DNA from: Pseudomonas putida
GTDB taxonomy: Bacteria; Pseudomonadota; Gammaproteobacteria; Pseudomonadales; Pseudomonadaceae
Assembly (NCBI RefSeq): GCF_022627325.1
Contig: NZ_JAETZZ010000001.1
Span: forward strand, 124,001-188,000
DNA: 64,000 nt
Reading direction: 5' to 3'
The notes under the pieces are model-generated. The model had not been told where the DNA came from and did no database searches. It saw nothing but the letters and a program-made list of their open reading frames with translations. Numbering within the stretch: the first letter of the stretch is position 1; each line of letters begins with the position of its first letter. Of the stretch, positions 1-8,701 are shown piece by piece. Position numbers and translations under genes: made by a program.

Positions 1-543
1 CACATGGATGTTGCCATCGGCGAGAAGTTCCGCACCCGGGCTTACCGACCCTGTGACCACCAGGTCGCCACCCTGAGCATAGATCTGCTGGCCGCCACGT
101 ACAGGCGAAGTGATGATCCGCGTCGGGCGGGTTTCCGGCTCTGCAGCGGGCGCCGGTGCCGGCTCGGGCTTTTTCACTTCCGGCTCTGGCTCCAGCGGAC
201 GCTCACGGGCGCCGGAGGGCGGCAGTACCGGCAGGTCGATGGCGATCGCCGCAGCGATGTCCTCGATGCGGCTGGCACGGATCGCCAAGGTCCGCAGACC
301 GTGGTGACGGCAGATGCGCATCAGCCCGGGCAGGTCGATCGCCCCTTCGTCGGCTGGCAGCTTGTCCAGGGCCAGCACCAACGGCGTGTTGCTGAAGAAA
401 TTGGGGGCCTGGGCCACTTTCGCCGCCAACTGGCGGTCGAGGGCTTCAAGGTCGTTGCGCCCCAGCTCCAGCACAGTGATGGCGAGCATGCTGCCCTTGA
501 GCTGGAACACGGAGGCGGTGTCGGGTGTGTGGTTTGGGCTCAT
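1..543 (-). CDS. minC: Septum site-determining protein MinC (C-terminus cut off by window edge)
   Basis: MinC inhibits FtsZ polymerisation away from mid-cell, with MinD and MinE. The visible 181 residues include the N-terminal MinC domain (residues about 12-110, with [15 protein letters not shown] near the start), a Pro/Glu/Ala-rich linker, and the start of the C-terminal beta-helix domain ([17 protein letters not shown]). The rest of that domain lies beyond base 1. The start chosen gives MSPNHTP; an in-frame ATG three codons upstream (552) is possible, and neither has a clear ribosome site. The gene is divergent from the lipid A acyltransferase, as in other Pseudomonas, where minD and minE follow minC. 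Confidence 0.93.
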   Translation of the reverse strand, partial: MSPNHTPDTASVFQLKGSMLAITVLELGRNDLEALDRQLAAKVAQAPNFFSNTPLVLALDKLPADEGAIDLPGLMRICRHHGLRTLAIRASRIEDIAAAIAIDLPVLPPSGARERPLEPEPEVKKPEPAPAPAAEPETRPTRIITSPVRGGQQIYAQGGDLVVTGSVSPGAELLADGNIHV

Positions 544-663
544 GGTCTGCATAGACGGCTTGTTGCGGAAAAAGTGCCCTGACTTATAACGATAAGACCG
601 GTTGGCCGCAACCAGCGCCGATCCGATGTAGAATGCTCGGCCTTTGACTTACCGGAAGCTTCA

Positions 664-1599
664 ATGGAACGCCCGCGTTTTCGTCCCTATTTCCTTCACC
701 CCAGGTTCTGGGGCCTGTGGCTGGGCCTGGGCCTGCTGTGGCTGGTGGTGCAGTTGCCCTACCGCGCCCTGCTGTGGCTCGGTGCTGCCCTGGGCGCGCT
801 GATGTACCGGGTGGCCGGTGAGCGCCGACGCATCGCTGCACGCAACCTGGAACTGTGTTTCCCCGAGATGTCCGTCGACGAACGGCGCCGTTTGTTGAAG
901 GCGAATTTCGCTTCCACCGGCATCGCCTTCTTCGAAATGGCCATGAGCTGGTGGTGGCCCAAGGCCAGGCTGGCGCGCCTGGCGCACATCGAGGGCCTCG
1001 AGCACCTGCAAGCCGCGCAACAGGCCGGGCAGGGCGCGATCCTCATGGCCGTGCACTTCACCACCCTGGAGATAGGCGCCGCCTTGCTCGGCCAGGTGCA
1101 CACCATCGACGGCATGTACCGCGAGCATGGCAATGCGCTGTTCGACTTCATCCAGCGCAGCGGCCGTGAGCGCCACAACCTCGATTCGCTGGCCGTGGAG
1201 CGTGAAGACGTGCGCGGCATGCTCAAACTGCTGCGTGCCGGGCGCGCCATCTGGTATGCGCCCGACCAGGACTACGGCGCCAAGCAGAGCCTGTTCGTGC
1301 CGTTGTTCGGCATCCAGGCGGCAACGGTCACCGCCACCACCAAGTTTGCCCGCCTGGGCAAGGCGCAGGTCATTCCCTTCACCCAGAAGCGCCTGGAGGA
1401 TGGCAGTGGCTATCGCCTGGTGATCCACCCGCCGCTGGAAGGCTTCCCCGGTGAAAGCGAAGAGGCCGATTGCCTGCGCATCAACCAGTGGATCGAAGGC
1501 GTGTTGCGCGAGTGCCCCGAGCAATACCTGTGGGCGCACCGGCGCTTCAAGTCGCGGCCTGAAGGTGCGCCGCGGCTGTATGACAAGAAAAAGCGCTGA
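664..1599 (+). CDS. lpxL: Lipid A biosynthesis lauroyl acyltransferase (HtrB/LpxL family)
   Basis: This inner-membrane enzyme moves a secondary acyl chain (laurate in the family prototype) from acyl-ACP onto Kdo-lipid A late in lipid A synthesis. The 311-residue length is normal. There is one N-terminal hydrophobic segment (residues about 15-48) and the family HX4E catalytic pair is H131 and E136 in AVHFTTLEIG. A conserved YAPDQDYG block lies near residue 200. It stands alone on the plus strand, divergent from minC, a neighbourhood known in Pseudomonas. Which lipid A position it acylates cannot be read from sequence; Pseudomonas carry two HtrB paralogues with different site preferences. Confidence 0.92.
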   Translation: MERPRFRPYFLHPRFWGLWLGLGLLWLVVQLPYRALLWLGAALGALMYRVAGERRRIAARNLELCFPEMSVDERRRLLKANFASTGIAFFEMAMSWWWPKARLARLAHIEGLEHLQAAQQAGQGAILMAVHFTTLEIGAALLGQVHTIDGMYREHGNALFDFIQRSGRERHNLDSLAVEREDVRGMLKLLRAGRAIWYAPDQDYGAKQSLFVPLFGIQAATVTATTKFARLGKAQVIPFTQKRLEDGSGYRLVIHPPLEGFPGESEEADCLRINQWIEGVLRECPEQYLWAHRRFKSRPEGAPRLYDKKKR

Positions 1600-1603
1600 C
1601 CAT

Positions 1604-1632
1604 GTGGCAGCCGGCTTGCCGGCGATGAGGCC
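1604..1632 (+). repeat. REP-type palindromic element
   Basis: A copy of the window's common intergenic repeat, core CCGGCTTGCCGGCGAT preceded by GTGGCAG, lies just after lpxL and before the patatin gene. The core is itself a palindrome (GCCGGCTTGCCGGC). It is a single copy here, with no inverted partner. Confidence 0.7.
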
Positions 1633-1665
1633 AGCGCTGGCAGTCAAAGATCCTGGGAGCAAGAC

Positions 1666-2814
1666 ATGGCCCCACCCCCCACCACCGGCCTGATCCTCTC
1701 TGGCGGCGGCGCCCGCGCCGCCTACCAGGTCGGCGTTCTGGCCGGCATCGCCGAGCTGCTGCCTGCCGGCGCAGCCAACCCCTTCCCGGTGATCGTCGGC
1801 ACCTCGGCTGGCGCCATCAATGCCGTGACCCTGGTCAGTGGCGCCATGCGCTTCAACGAGGCGGTACACAGGCTCACCGCCTTCTGGCAGAACCTGGGCA
1901 GCCACCTGGTGGTGCGCAGCGACTGGCCGGGTGTGATCCGCCAGGCCAGTCGCTTTGTCGGCCACAGCCTGCTGGGGCTGGGCGGCCAGGCACCGGTTGC
2001 GCTGCTCGACAGCAGCCCGCTGCGCGGCCTGTTGCAGGCGCACATCGACCTGGATGGCATCACCCATGCCCTGGCCAGCGAGCAGCTGCGCGCGATTGCG
2101 GTCACCGCATTCGGCTACGAGTCTGGCCAGGCGGTGACCTTCTACCAAGGCCGCGGCACCATCGACGCCTGGCTACGCCACCGCCGCCTCGGCGTGCCCA
2201 CGCCGTTGACCGTTGACCACTTGCTGGCCAGCGCGGCTATCCCGCTGCTGTTCGCCCCGGTCCGGCTCGGTGACGAGTACTACGGCGACGGCGCGGTACG
2301 CCAGTCGGCGCCGATCAGCCCGGCGCTGCACCTGGGGGCCAGCCGCGTGCTGGTGGTCGGCGTCAGCGGCAACCCGCAACGGCCAGCACCGCCGTTGCCG
2401 CCCCAGCGCGTGTTCAGTGGGCACCAGCCAAGCCTGGCGCAGATCGCAGGGCATATGCTCAACAGCACGTTCATCGACAGCCTGGAAGGCGATATCGAGC
2501 TGTTGCAGCGCTTGAACCACCTGAGCCGCCTGCTGCCGGCCCACCTGGATGCGCGACGCCTGGGGCTGGCGCCGATCGAGGTGCTGGTGGTGGCGCCCAG
2601 CCAGCCGCTGGACGAAATCGCCGCGCGGCATCGGCGTGAGCTGCCGGCGGCGCTACGGGTGTTCCTGCGCGGCCCGGGGGCGACGCGGACCAGCGGGGCA
2701 GGGGTGTTGAGCTACCTGCTGTTCGAGGCCAGCTATTGCAGCGAGCTGATCGAGCTGGGGCGGCGGGATGCGCTGACCAAGCGGCGGGAGCTGGAGCAGT
2801 TTCTGGGGCTGTAA
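1666..2814 (+). CDS. Patatin-like phospholipase family protein
   Basis: A predicted lipid acyl hydrolase with a Ser-Asp dyad. The oxyanion-hole glycine run GGGARA is at residues 13-18, the nucleophile elbow GTSAG has Ser48, and the catalytic Asp sits in the DGA motif at 208-210, so all patatin hallmarks are present. At 382 residues it is longer than RssA-type proteins, with a C-terminal extension (about 290-382) I do not recognise. There is no signal peptide, so it probably acts in the cytoplasm or at the inner membrane. The substrate is unknown. It follows lpxL by 66 bases with a REP element between, so cotranscription is possible. Confidence 0.85.
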   Translation: MAPPPTTGLILSGGGARAAYQVGVLAGIAELLPAGAANPFPVIVGTSAGAINAVTLVSGAMRFNEAVHRLTAFWQNLGSHLVVRSDWPGVIRQASRFVGHSLLGLGGQAPVALLDSSPLRGLLQAHIDLDGITHALASEQLRAIAVTAFGYESGQAVTFYQGRGTIDAWLRHRRLGVPTPLTVDHLLASAAIPLLFAPVRLGDEYYGDGAVRQSAPISPALHLGASRVLVVGVSGNPQRPAPPLPPQRVFSGHQPSLAQIAGHMLNSTFIDSLEGDIELLQRLNHLSRLLPAHLDARRLGLAPIEVLVVAPSQPLDEIAARHRRELPAALRVFLRGPGATRTSGAGVLSYLLFEASYCSELIELGRRDALTKRRELEQFLGL

Positions 2815-2815
2815 T

Positions 2816-2841
2816 CGATGGGGCCGTCGTGCGGCCCATCG
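2816..2841. terminator. Hairpin between convergent genes
   Basis: An inverted repeat (CGATGGGGCCG / CGGCCCATCG, one bulged G) begins one base after the patatin stop codon and sits before the end of the convergent mlaA gene. There is no T tract, so it is only a candidate bidirectional terminator. Confidence 0.4.
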
Positions 2842-2870
2842 CGACACCAAGCCGCCTTTACGGCAGCGCG

Positions 2871-3695
2871 TTACTCGGCAATCTGCAGCTTGCGCGACTG
2901 GGTATACACATACCGGACCTTCTCATACTCGAAGGGCGAGTTGAGCTGGCCATAGCGGAATTTGGTGGTGTAGCGTTTGTCCACCGCGCGCAGCAGGAAG
3001 ATTTCCGGATGATCGGTGCTCACCTCGGCCATGTTCAGGTAATTGATCGCCTGTTCGCCGGCGTAATCCACCACTACCCCGGTGGTATCGCGCAGGTTTG
3101 ACGGCCCCAGTACCGGCAGCATGATGTAAGGGCCATCAGGCACGCCATAGAAGCCCAGCGTCTGGCCAAAATCCTCGCTCTGGCGCGGCAGGCCCATCTT
3201 GGTCGCCGGGTCCCAGAGGCCACCCACACCGATGATGGTATTGAACATCAGCCGTGCGGTGATCTCTGCCGAACGCTTGGCCTTGAGCTGCAGCACGCTG
3301 TTGAACAGGTTCGGCACATCGCCCAGGTTATTGAAGAAATTGCTCACCCCGGTGCGCAAGAACCGGGGCGTGACGTACTGGTAGCCGTCCACCAGCGGCA
3401 GCAGCACCCACTGGTCCAGGCGGTAGTTGAAGTGGTAGATGCGCCGGTTCAGCGACTCCAGCGGGTCGTATACGTTGAGCGCCGCCAAGGTGGAGCGTTC
3501 GAACTCGCGCTGGTCCAGGCCGGGGTTGAATTTCAGTTCGCGCAGCGGGTCGATGAACCCGTCCGCTTCGGGGGCCAAAGGTTGGGCGGTTACCTGAGGG
3601 TCGGACTCGATCACGCTGGTGCGCGGCGCGGTTTCCGCGGCCAGGGCATTGCCGGCAAACAGCAGGGCGGTGGCGAAGAGGAATTTGTTAACCAC
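2871..3695 (-). CDS. mlaA: MlaA (VacJ) family outer-membrane lipid asymmetry protein
   Basis: MlaA removes misplaced phospholipids from the outer leaflet of the outer membrane and hands them to MlaC. The family core is clear: YDPLESLNRRIYHFN, the NFFNNLGDVPNLFN block, GLPRQSEDFGQTLG and a conserved GPYIMLP stretch. I chose a GTG start preceded by GGAG; it gives MVNKFLFATALLF with a type I cleavage site after ALA. There is no lipobox cysteine, unlike E. coli MlaA. The start overlaps the stop of the upstream hydrolase by 8 bases, implying translational coupling. It encodes 274 residues, slightly longer than the E. coli protein. Confidence 0.9.
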   Translation of the reverse strand: MVNKFLFATALLFAGNALAAETAPRTSVIESDPQVTAQPLAPEADGFIDPLRELKFNPGLDQREFERSTLAALNVYDPLESLNRRIYHFNYRLDQWVLLPLVDGYQYVTPRFLRTGVSNFFNNLGDVPNLFNSVLQLKAKRSAEITARLMFNTIIGVGGLWDPATKMGLPRQSEDFGQTLGFYGVPDGPYIMLPVLGPSNLRDTTGVVVDYAGEQAINYLNMAEVSTDHPEIFLLRAVDKRYTTKFRYGQLNSPFEYEKVRYVYTQSRKLQIAE

Positions 3696-4986
3696 GGAAG
3701 AACTCCAGCATGGCGTCGCTGTTGACGCGGTAGTTGAGGTTGCCGCAATGGCCGCCATGGGGGTAAAGGGTCAGGCGATCACCGAACACCTTGCGCAGGA
3801 AACCGATATCGCCCGGGCCGAGGATGACATCGTCGGCATTGTGCATCACGGCGATTTTCGGGCTGTTGCGCAGGTAGTCCTCCAGCGCGTACAGGCTCAC
3901 CTGGTTGACCAGTTGCAGGATGCTGTTGCCGTCGGTGCGGGCGCGCCACATCGGGATCACCTGCTCAGTCATGTAGCAGTCGAAGTCGCATTGCAGGGCA
4001 CGCTTGAAGAACGGCGTAAGGCTGCTGCCTTCGGTGATCGGGTACTTCGGCGGGATGATCAGGCCGCGCCGGTTGATCAGGTCCGAAGTGAAGGCGATAT
4101 CGGCCGCCGAGAAGCGGAATGAGGTGCCGATCAGCATCGCCATCTGTTCGTTGGACAGGTGCTGACGCGACTGCTGGAAGTCATACAACAGGGCTTCGTT
4201 GAGGTCGATGTAGCCCTTGTCCTGGAAATAGCGGGTGAGCTTTTCCAGCATCAGCTCATAGAACGTGGTGCTGCGGTCGATGCCTTTGACCTGGGTCTGC
4301 ACCAGTTTGTCGAGGTTGTTGATCGAGGTGTACAGGTTGACCGGCGGGTTGAGCAGCAGCACACGCTTGAAGTTGAAGCTGCGACGGGTTTCATCCAGGT
4401 GGCTGACGAACGCTGCGTCCAGCGCGCCCAGGCTGTAACCTGTGAGGTAGTACTCGCTGATCGGCAGGCGCGGGTGCTGGGCACGTACGGCTTGCATCAC
4501 CCGGTACATGTCTTCGGCGTCTTCCCGGCTGATGCCCGGGGTGGCGAAGCGCGAGGCGGCGCTCATGAAGTCGTAGCTGGTCGGCGACGACAGCTGAACC
4601 ACGTGGTAACCGGCCTGGTAGAACAGTTTTTTCAGGTATTCGTTGATGGTGCTCGAATACGGCGCGCCGGTGCCGGCGATGATGAAGATCAGCGGCGCTT
4701 CATGGTCCTGGCGAGCCAGTCGGTACTTGAGCTTTTTCACTGCCCAGAAGTTGTCGGGCAGGGTGAACTCACGCTCCGGGCGCAAATTCAGGCTGTAGTC
4801 GCTCTGGTCGATCTCGTCGTCGCTGGGCAGCGTTGGTCGCTGATCGGGCGGCGTCGTGGCGATCGTCGCCTCGAACGGGTTGGTCAAGGGGAAGCCGTAG
4901 GTCGCGGCGTCGATGTCGCGCGCAGAAGCGGCCACAGCCATGAGCAGGCCGCCAAGAAGGGCGGCTAGGCGCCAATATCGAAGCAT
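3688..4986 (-). CDS. Secreted alpha/beta hydrolase, function unknown, upstream of mlaA
   Basis: The 432-residue product begins with a signal peptide (about residues 1-22, ending ASA). It has an alpha/beta hydrolase fold: oxyanion region IIAGTGAPYSS near 103, nucleophile elbow GYSLG with Ser185, an Asp in HNADDVIL and a late His in PHGGHCGN. This predicts a periplasmic esterase or lipase; the substrate is not evident. An upstream in-frame ATG at 5013 would add nine residues before the signal peptide and has a poorer ribosome site than the GGGGGAT before 4986. Its last codons overlap the mlaA start, so a lipid-related role is an inference from context. Confidence 0.8.
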   Translation of the reverse strand: MLRYWRLAALLGGLLMAVAASARDIDAATYGFPLTNPFEATIATTPPDQRPTLPSDDEIDQSDYSLNLRPEREFTLPDNFWAVKKLKYRLARQDHEAPLIFIIAGTGAPYSSTINEYLKKLFYQAGYHVVQLSSPTSYDFMSAASRFATPGISREDAEDMYRVMQAVRAQHPRLPISEYYLTGYSLGALDAAFVSHLDETRRSFNFKRVLLLNPPVNLYTSINNLDKLVQTQVKGIDRSTTFYELMLEKLTRYFQDKGYIDLNEALLYDFQQSRQHLSNEQMAMLIGTSFRFSAADIAFTSDLINRRGLIIPPKYPITEGSSLTPFFKRALQCDFDCYMTEQVIPMWRARTDGNSILQLVNQVSLYALEDYLRNSPKIAVMHNADDVILGPGDIGFLRKVFGDRLTLYPHGGHCGNLNYRVNSDAMLEFFRG

Positions 4987-5181
4987 GTAATCCCCCAGAA
5001 AGAACGCGAGCAAGGTACTGCGCTACGCAGGCTAGGACCACAAGTGCCTTGGCAAAGTTGCCAAGTGCGGTGGCCTTTGGTGTGCTTGTTATCTGCAACA
5101 TAGCTGCAGGAGTGTGATTTTGCCTTACAACGGGCGTTGGGCGATCATGCACCGTTTCGATTACTGCTATTGGAGAACAGG

Positions 5182-5550
5182 ATGTCTCGTACCTTGCCGG
5201 CTGCGCTGCTGTTGCTGTTTCTCGCCTTGTGGCTGGCTGCCAGTTACGGCGTGCGTTACGGGTTGATGGAGGATGCGCAGTGGGTCGGCCTTTGCGCCGT
5301 ACCCGGTGAGCACTGGCAGTGCCAGGTGCGCTCGGTGCTGGGGTTGGGGATTCACTTTCAGGTGATGGCCTGGGCCGGGCTTGGGCTGGCGTTGCTGGCG
5401 CAGGTGGTTGGCGGGCGCAACGGTTGGTGGCTGGCGGTATTGGCGCTGGTGTTCGGCATCCCGGCGCTGGTGCTGTATACCGCCAGCATTGCGGTGTTTG
5501 CTGTGGTGCTGGCGGGGTTACGGCTGGTCCGGCAAGCGCGGCGCGGCTGA
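5182..5550 (+). CDS. Small integral membrane protein, unknown function
   Basis: A 122-residue hydrophobic protein with about four predicted membrane segments (roughly 3-22, 52-72, 78-95 and 96-115). A GGAG six bases before the ATG supports this start rather than the longer frame from 5137. Two cysteines (CAVPGEHWQC) lie in the first loop and could form a periplasmic disulfide. I recognise no family or catalytic motif. The gene is divergent from the hydrolase-mlaA pair and convergent with the GH17 gene. Confidence 0.65.
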   Translation: MSRTLPAALLLLFLALWLAASYGVRYGLMEDAQWVGLCAVPGEHWQCQVRSVLGLGIHFQVMAWAGLGLALLAQVVGGRNGWWLAVLALVFGIPALVLYTASIAVFAVVLAGLRLVRQARRG

Positions 5551-5601
5551 CTGCAATTGCTGTGTTGGCAACTGTCTTACCGGCTTGTCGGCGATGGAGG
5601 A

Positions 5602-7167
5602 TCACGCCTTGCGCACGCGCAAACTCCGCCACAACGCCGCAGTCATCAGCACACTGACCACCGCCCAACCCCAGGCCTGCTGATTCTCCAGCCCTTCCCG
5701 GTACAGCTGAGGCATCACCCCGGCCCCGACGATGAATGCCAGCAGCGCCACCTCTGCCCGTGCCGCCACCACCGGGCGCAACAGGTAAACCACAGCCGGC
5801 AACGCCAGCGTCGCCGTGGGGAAACTGCGATAACGCGGGTCGAACACCATCGCCAGCATGCTCACTGCCGCCGCAAAGCCCGCCGCCAGCAATAGCCACC
5901 CTGCGCGCGCCTCGAACCAGGCGAACCAACGTTCCCGCCAGCCAGCCCGGCGCGCCAGCGCCAGCACCGCATGGGCCAGCACCAGCAGGTTCAGCCCCGC
6001 CAGCAACGCCGCCCACAGCCATTCCCCGGCAAACCGTGCGTGGGTGCGCATCAACTCGCCCCACAGCCCCAGGCAGCCAGCGCCAAACGCCGCCAGCAAG
6101 GGCAACAGCAAAGCCCCAGCCGCGGTGCCAGGGCGCCCGGCGAACAGCAGCATCGTTGCCATCAACACCACGCTTGCCAGCAACCATTGCGGCCAGTGGT
6201 GCAGGTTGCTCACCGGGCCCTCGAGTACCCCTTTGTCCTGCCGGTCGGCATCGTACAGCCCCCAGTAGCCGCCCACCGCGCCTTCACTGGCGCGCTTCCA
6301 CGGCTGGTCGAAGGCTTCGATCAGGTTGTAGTGCCAGCCATTGGCCTCGGCCATGGCGACGAAACCGCGGATGAAGCGTGCCTCGTTGGCCCGGCTGGGC
6401 ACAGCCGTCTCGCGCTGGCGGCCTTCGCTGGGCCAGCCGGTTTCGCCGATGAAGATATCCTTGGGCGCAAAGCGCGTACCGAACACCCGACGCACATCGG
6501 CGACATGCGCCAAGGCATCTTCGATACCACGCGGGTCGTCCTCCCAGTAGGGCAACAGGTGAATCGTCAAAAAGTCCACCGCTGGCGCCACCTGCGGGTG
6601 CTGCAGCCAGAACTCCCAGACATCGGCATAGGTCACCGGTACCTTGACCTGGCGCTTCACGTTGCCGATCAGCGCGGCCAGGCGCTCGCCGGTCACTTCC
6701 TTGCGCAGCAACGCCTCGTTGCCCACGATCACCGCACTGACCACATCCGGGTTGGCGTTGGCGGCGGCAATCAGCAGATCCACTTCCTTGTCGGTATCCA
6801 CCGGGTTGCCATTGACCCAGGCCCCGAGCATCACCTTCAGGCCATGCTTGCGCGCCAGTGCCGGGATCGCTTCCAGTCCGGTCATGGAATAGGTGCGGAT
6901 GCACTGAAATCGTTCAGCCAACAGCGCCAGGTCAGCGTCCATGCGCGCCGGGCGCAAGCGAAAAGGCTGGTCGAATGGCGACTGGTCCTTGTCGAACGGG
7001 GTGTAGGAGGCGCACTGCAATTTGTGCGTGGGGCTGGCCGCGTCCGGTAGCAGGATCGGCTTGCCGAGCGTGTACCAGAGCGCCCCAAGCCCTGAAAGGG
7101 CAAGCAGGCAGGCGAGCAGGTACAGCGGGAGCAGCAGGCGGGCAGGGCTGGGCATCAGGCGGTCCAT
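5602..7167 (-). CDS. Membrane-anchored GH17 family beta-1,3-glucan glucosyltransferase/hydrolase
   Basis: An N-terminal membrane anchor (about residues 10-33) is followed by a GH17 TIM-barrel domain (about 48-320) and six or so C-terminal membrane segments. The two catalytic glutamates are visible: E151 in IVGNEALL (acid/base) and E242 in IGETGWPSEG (nucleophile). Known Pseudomonas and Azotobacter relatives are non-Leloir transglycosylases that act on beta-1,3-glucan chains, in the same family as the GH17 part of NdvB. No NdvB-type GT2 domain or neighbouring synthase is present. Start is uncertain: ATG codons at 7167 and 7155 are both possible. Role in periplasmic glucan remodelling is inferred. 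Confidence 0.82.
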   Translation of the reverse strand: MDRLMPSPARLLLPLYLLACLLALSGLGALWYTLGKPILLPDAASPTHKLQCASYTPFDKDQSPFDQPFRLRPARMDADLALLAERFQCIRTYSMTGLEAIPALARKHGLKVMLGAWVNGNPVDTDKEVDLLIAAANANPDVVSAVIVGNEALLRKEVTGERLAALIGNVKRQVKVPVTYADVWEFWLQHPQVAPAVDFLTIHLLPYWEDDPRGIEDALAHVADVRRVFGTRFAPKDIFIGETGWPSEGRQRETAVPSRANEARFIRGFVAMAEANGWHYNLIEAFDQPWKRASEGAVGGYWGLYDADRQDKGVLEGPVSNLHHWPQWLLASVVLMATMLLFAGRPGTAAGALLLPLLAAFGAGCLGLWGELMRTHARFAGEWLWAALLAGLNLLVLAHAVLALARRAGWRERWFAWFEARAGWLLLAAGFAAAVSMLAMVFDPRYRSFPTATLALPAVVYLLRPVVAARAEVALLAFIVGAGVMPQLYREGLENQQAWGWAVVSVLMTAALWRSLRVRKA

Positions 7168-7364
7168 CGTCAGGCGCAAAGCGTTAGATAGTAGCCCGGC
7201 GCCAAACCTTTGGCATGCAAGGATCGCGCAGAATGGCGCAGGCAGATGCCGCTAATGGCACAGTGCTGTCGCAAAGGGTTCGGTTGCAGGTCGCAGCTGG
7301 AGCAGGTTGGGCGCCCTAGCAGGACCATGATGCAATCTCCGAGACCTGACGAGGGGATGCTTTG

Positions 7365-8225
7365 ATGGCAACTTTGAAAAAAATGCGACGACTCCTGGGG
7401 GCGGGCACCGCCCTGGTATTGGCCATGAGCGGTGCACAGGCCATGGCCAAAGAAGTGAGCATCGGTTACGTGGATGGCTGGGCCGACAGCGTGGCGACCA
7501 CCAACGTGGCCGCCGAAGTGATCAAGCAGAAGCTCGGCTACGACGTGAAGCTGCAGGCCGTGGCCACCGGCATCATGTGGCAGGGTGTGGCCACCGGCAA
7601 ACTCGACGCCATGCTCTCGGCCTGGCTGCCGGTAACCCATGGTGAGTACTGGACCAAGAACAAGGACAACGTGGTCGATTACGGCGCCAACTTCAAGGAT
7701 GCCAAGATCGGCCTGATCGTGCCGGAGTACGTCAAGGCCAACAGCATCACCGACCTCAAGACCGATGAAAGCTTCAAGCAGAAGATCGTCGGCATCGACG
7801 CAGGCTCCGGGGTCATGCTCAAGACCGACCAGGCCATCAAGGACTACGACCTTACCGGCTACAAGCTGCAGGCAAGCTCCGGCGCGGCGATGACCGCAGA
7901 ACTGGGCCGTGCCTACGCCAAGCAGCAGTCCATCGCCGTGACCGGCTGGGTGCCGCACTGGATGTTCGCCAAATGGAAGCTGAAGTTCCTTGAAGACCCC
8001 AAAGGCGTCTATGGCGCGGCCGAGACGGTCAACAGCATCGGCAGCAAAGAGTTGGCGACCAAAGCGCCAGAAGTGGCCGAGTTCCTGAAGAAGTTCAGCT
8101 GGAATTCCAAGGATGAGATTGGCGAGGTGATGCTGGCGATTCAGGAAGGTGCCAGGCCTGAAGCTGCGGCGAAAGATTGGGTAGCCAAGCACCCGGATCG
8201 TGTCCAGGAGTGGACGGGCAAATAA
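7365..8225 (+). CDS. betX: Glycine betaine ABC transporter substrate-binding protein (BetX-like)
   Basis: A periplasmic binding protein of the OpuAC family, 286 residues, with a signal peptide cut near AQAMA-KEV (residue 27). The aromatic ligand-cage region GYVDGWADS follows directly, and WLPVTHGEYW and GWVPHWMF supply further tryptophans typical of betaine binders. The ATG has GAGGGG eight bases upstream; a TTG one codon earlier is less likely. No permease or ATPase gene is adjacent, so it is an orphan binding protein. In P. aeruginosa the corresponding orphan, next to yjcH-actP, is BetX, which serves the CbcWV core transporter; the same partnership is inferred here. Confidence 0.82.
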   Translation: MATLKKMRRLLGAGTALVLAMSGAQAMAKEVSIGYVDGWADSVATTNVAAEVIKQKLGYDVKLQAVATGIMWQGVATGKLDAMLSAWLPVTHGEYWTKNKDNVVDYGANFKDAKIGLIVPEYVKANSITDLKTDESFKQKIVGIDAGSGVMLKTDQAIKDYDLTGYKLQASSGAAMTAELGRAYAKQQSIAVTGWVPHWMFAKWKLKFLEDPKGVYGAAETVNSIGSKELATKAPEVAEFLKKFSWNSKDEIGEVMLAIQEGARPEAAAKDWVAKHPDRVQEWTGK

Positions 8226-8244
8226 CCGATCAGATTGTCCAGAA

Positions 8245-8272
8245 CGGGGCCACACAGTGGCCCCGCTTTGTT
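8245..8272 (+). terminator. Rho-independent terminator after betX
   Basis: A perfect 9-bp stem (CGGGGCCAC / GTGGCCCCG) with a 3-base loop is followed by CTTTGTT. It ends the monocistronic betX transcript. Confidence 0.8.
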
Positions 8273-8382
8273 ACTGATTCTGCAAAACAGCATTGCATCT
8301 AAGACTAAGGTCGTCTGGTTGGCGTTCAAAGGCAGCATAAAGTGACGGTGTGGGTTCCATCCCCTATCTGTGCTGCTAGGAC

Positions 8383-8390
8383 AAAAACAA
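8383..8390 (+). promoter_or_regulatory. Candidate Hfq/Crc binding motif at the yjcH start codon
   Basis: The leader reads AAAAACAA immediately before and into the ATG of yjcH. This matches the AANAANAA motif bound by Hfq-Crc in pseudomonads to block translation during catabolite repression. Acetate uptake is a classic secondary-carbon function. Binding is inferred from the motif only. Confidence 0.5.
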
Positions 8391-8701
8391 TGAACGACAG
8401 CATTTACCTCTCGATACAAAACAGCCCCCGTTTCAAGGAGCTGGTCAGCAAGCGCGAACGGTTCGCCTGGGTTCTCTCGGCGATCATGCTCGGCCTGTAC
8501 TGCGCCTTCATCCTCCTGATCGCCTACGGTCCTCATCTGCTGGGCGCCAAGCTCAGCCCTGAGTCGTCGATTACCTGGGGCATCCCCCTGGGCGTCGGCC
8601 TGATCGTTTCGGCATTCGTCCTGACCGCCATCTACGTGCGCCGCGCCAACGGCGAATTCGATGAGCTGAACAAGGCCATCCTCAAGGAGGCGCAACAATG
8701 A
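8390..8701 (+). CDS. yjcH: DUF485 membrane protein partnered with acetate permease (YjcH)
   Basis: A 103-residue protein with two membrane segments (about 24-46 and 58-81) and short charged ends, typical of the DUF485 family that is almost always cotranscribed with ActP. AGGA lies upstream of the chosen ATG; the longer open frame from 8342 has no ribosome site. Its stop overlaps the actP start by four bases (ATGA), so the two are translationally coupled. The molecular role in acetate uptake is not established; an accessory subunit is the usual suggestion. Confidence 0.88.
   Translation: MNDSIYLSIQNSPRFKELVSKRERFAWVLSAIMLGLYCAFILLIAYGPHLLGAKLSPESSITWGIPLGVGLIVSAFVLTAIYVRRANGEFDELNKAILKEAQQ

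Noticed and set aside
5575..5601. A REP copy at the end of the GH17 gene
   Set aside because: Only ACCGGCTTGTCGGCGATGG is left; too decayed to call as a separate element, although it may be a remnant.
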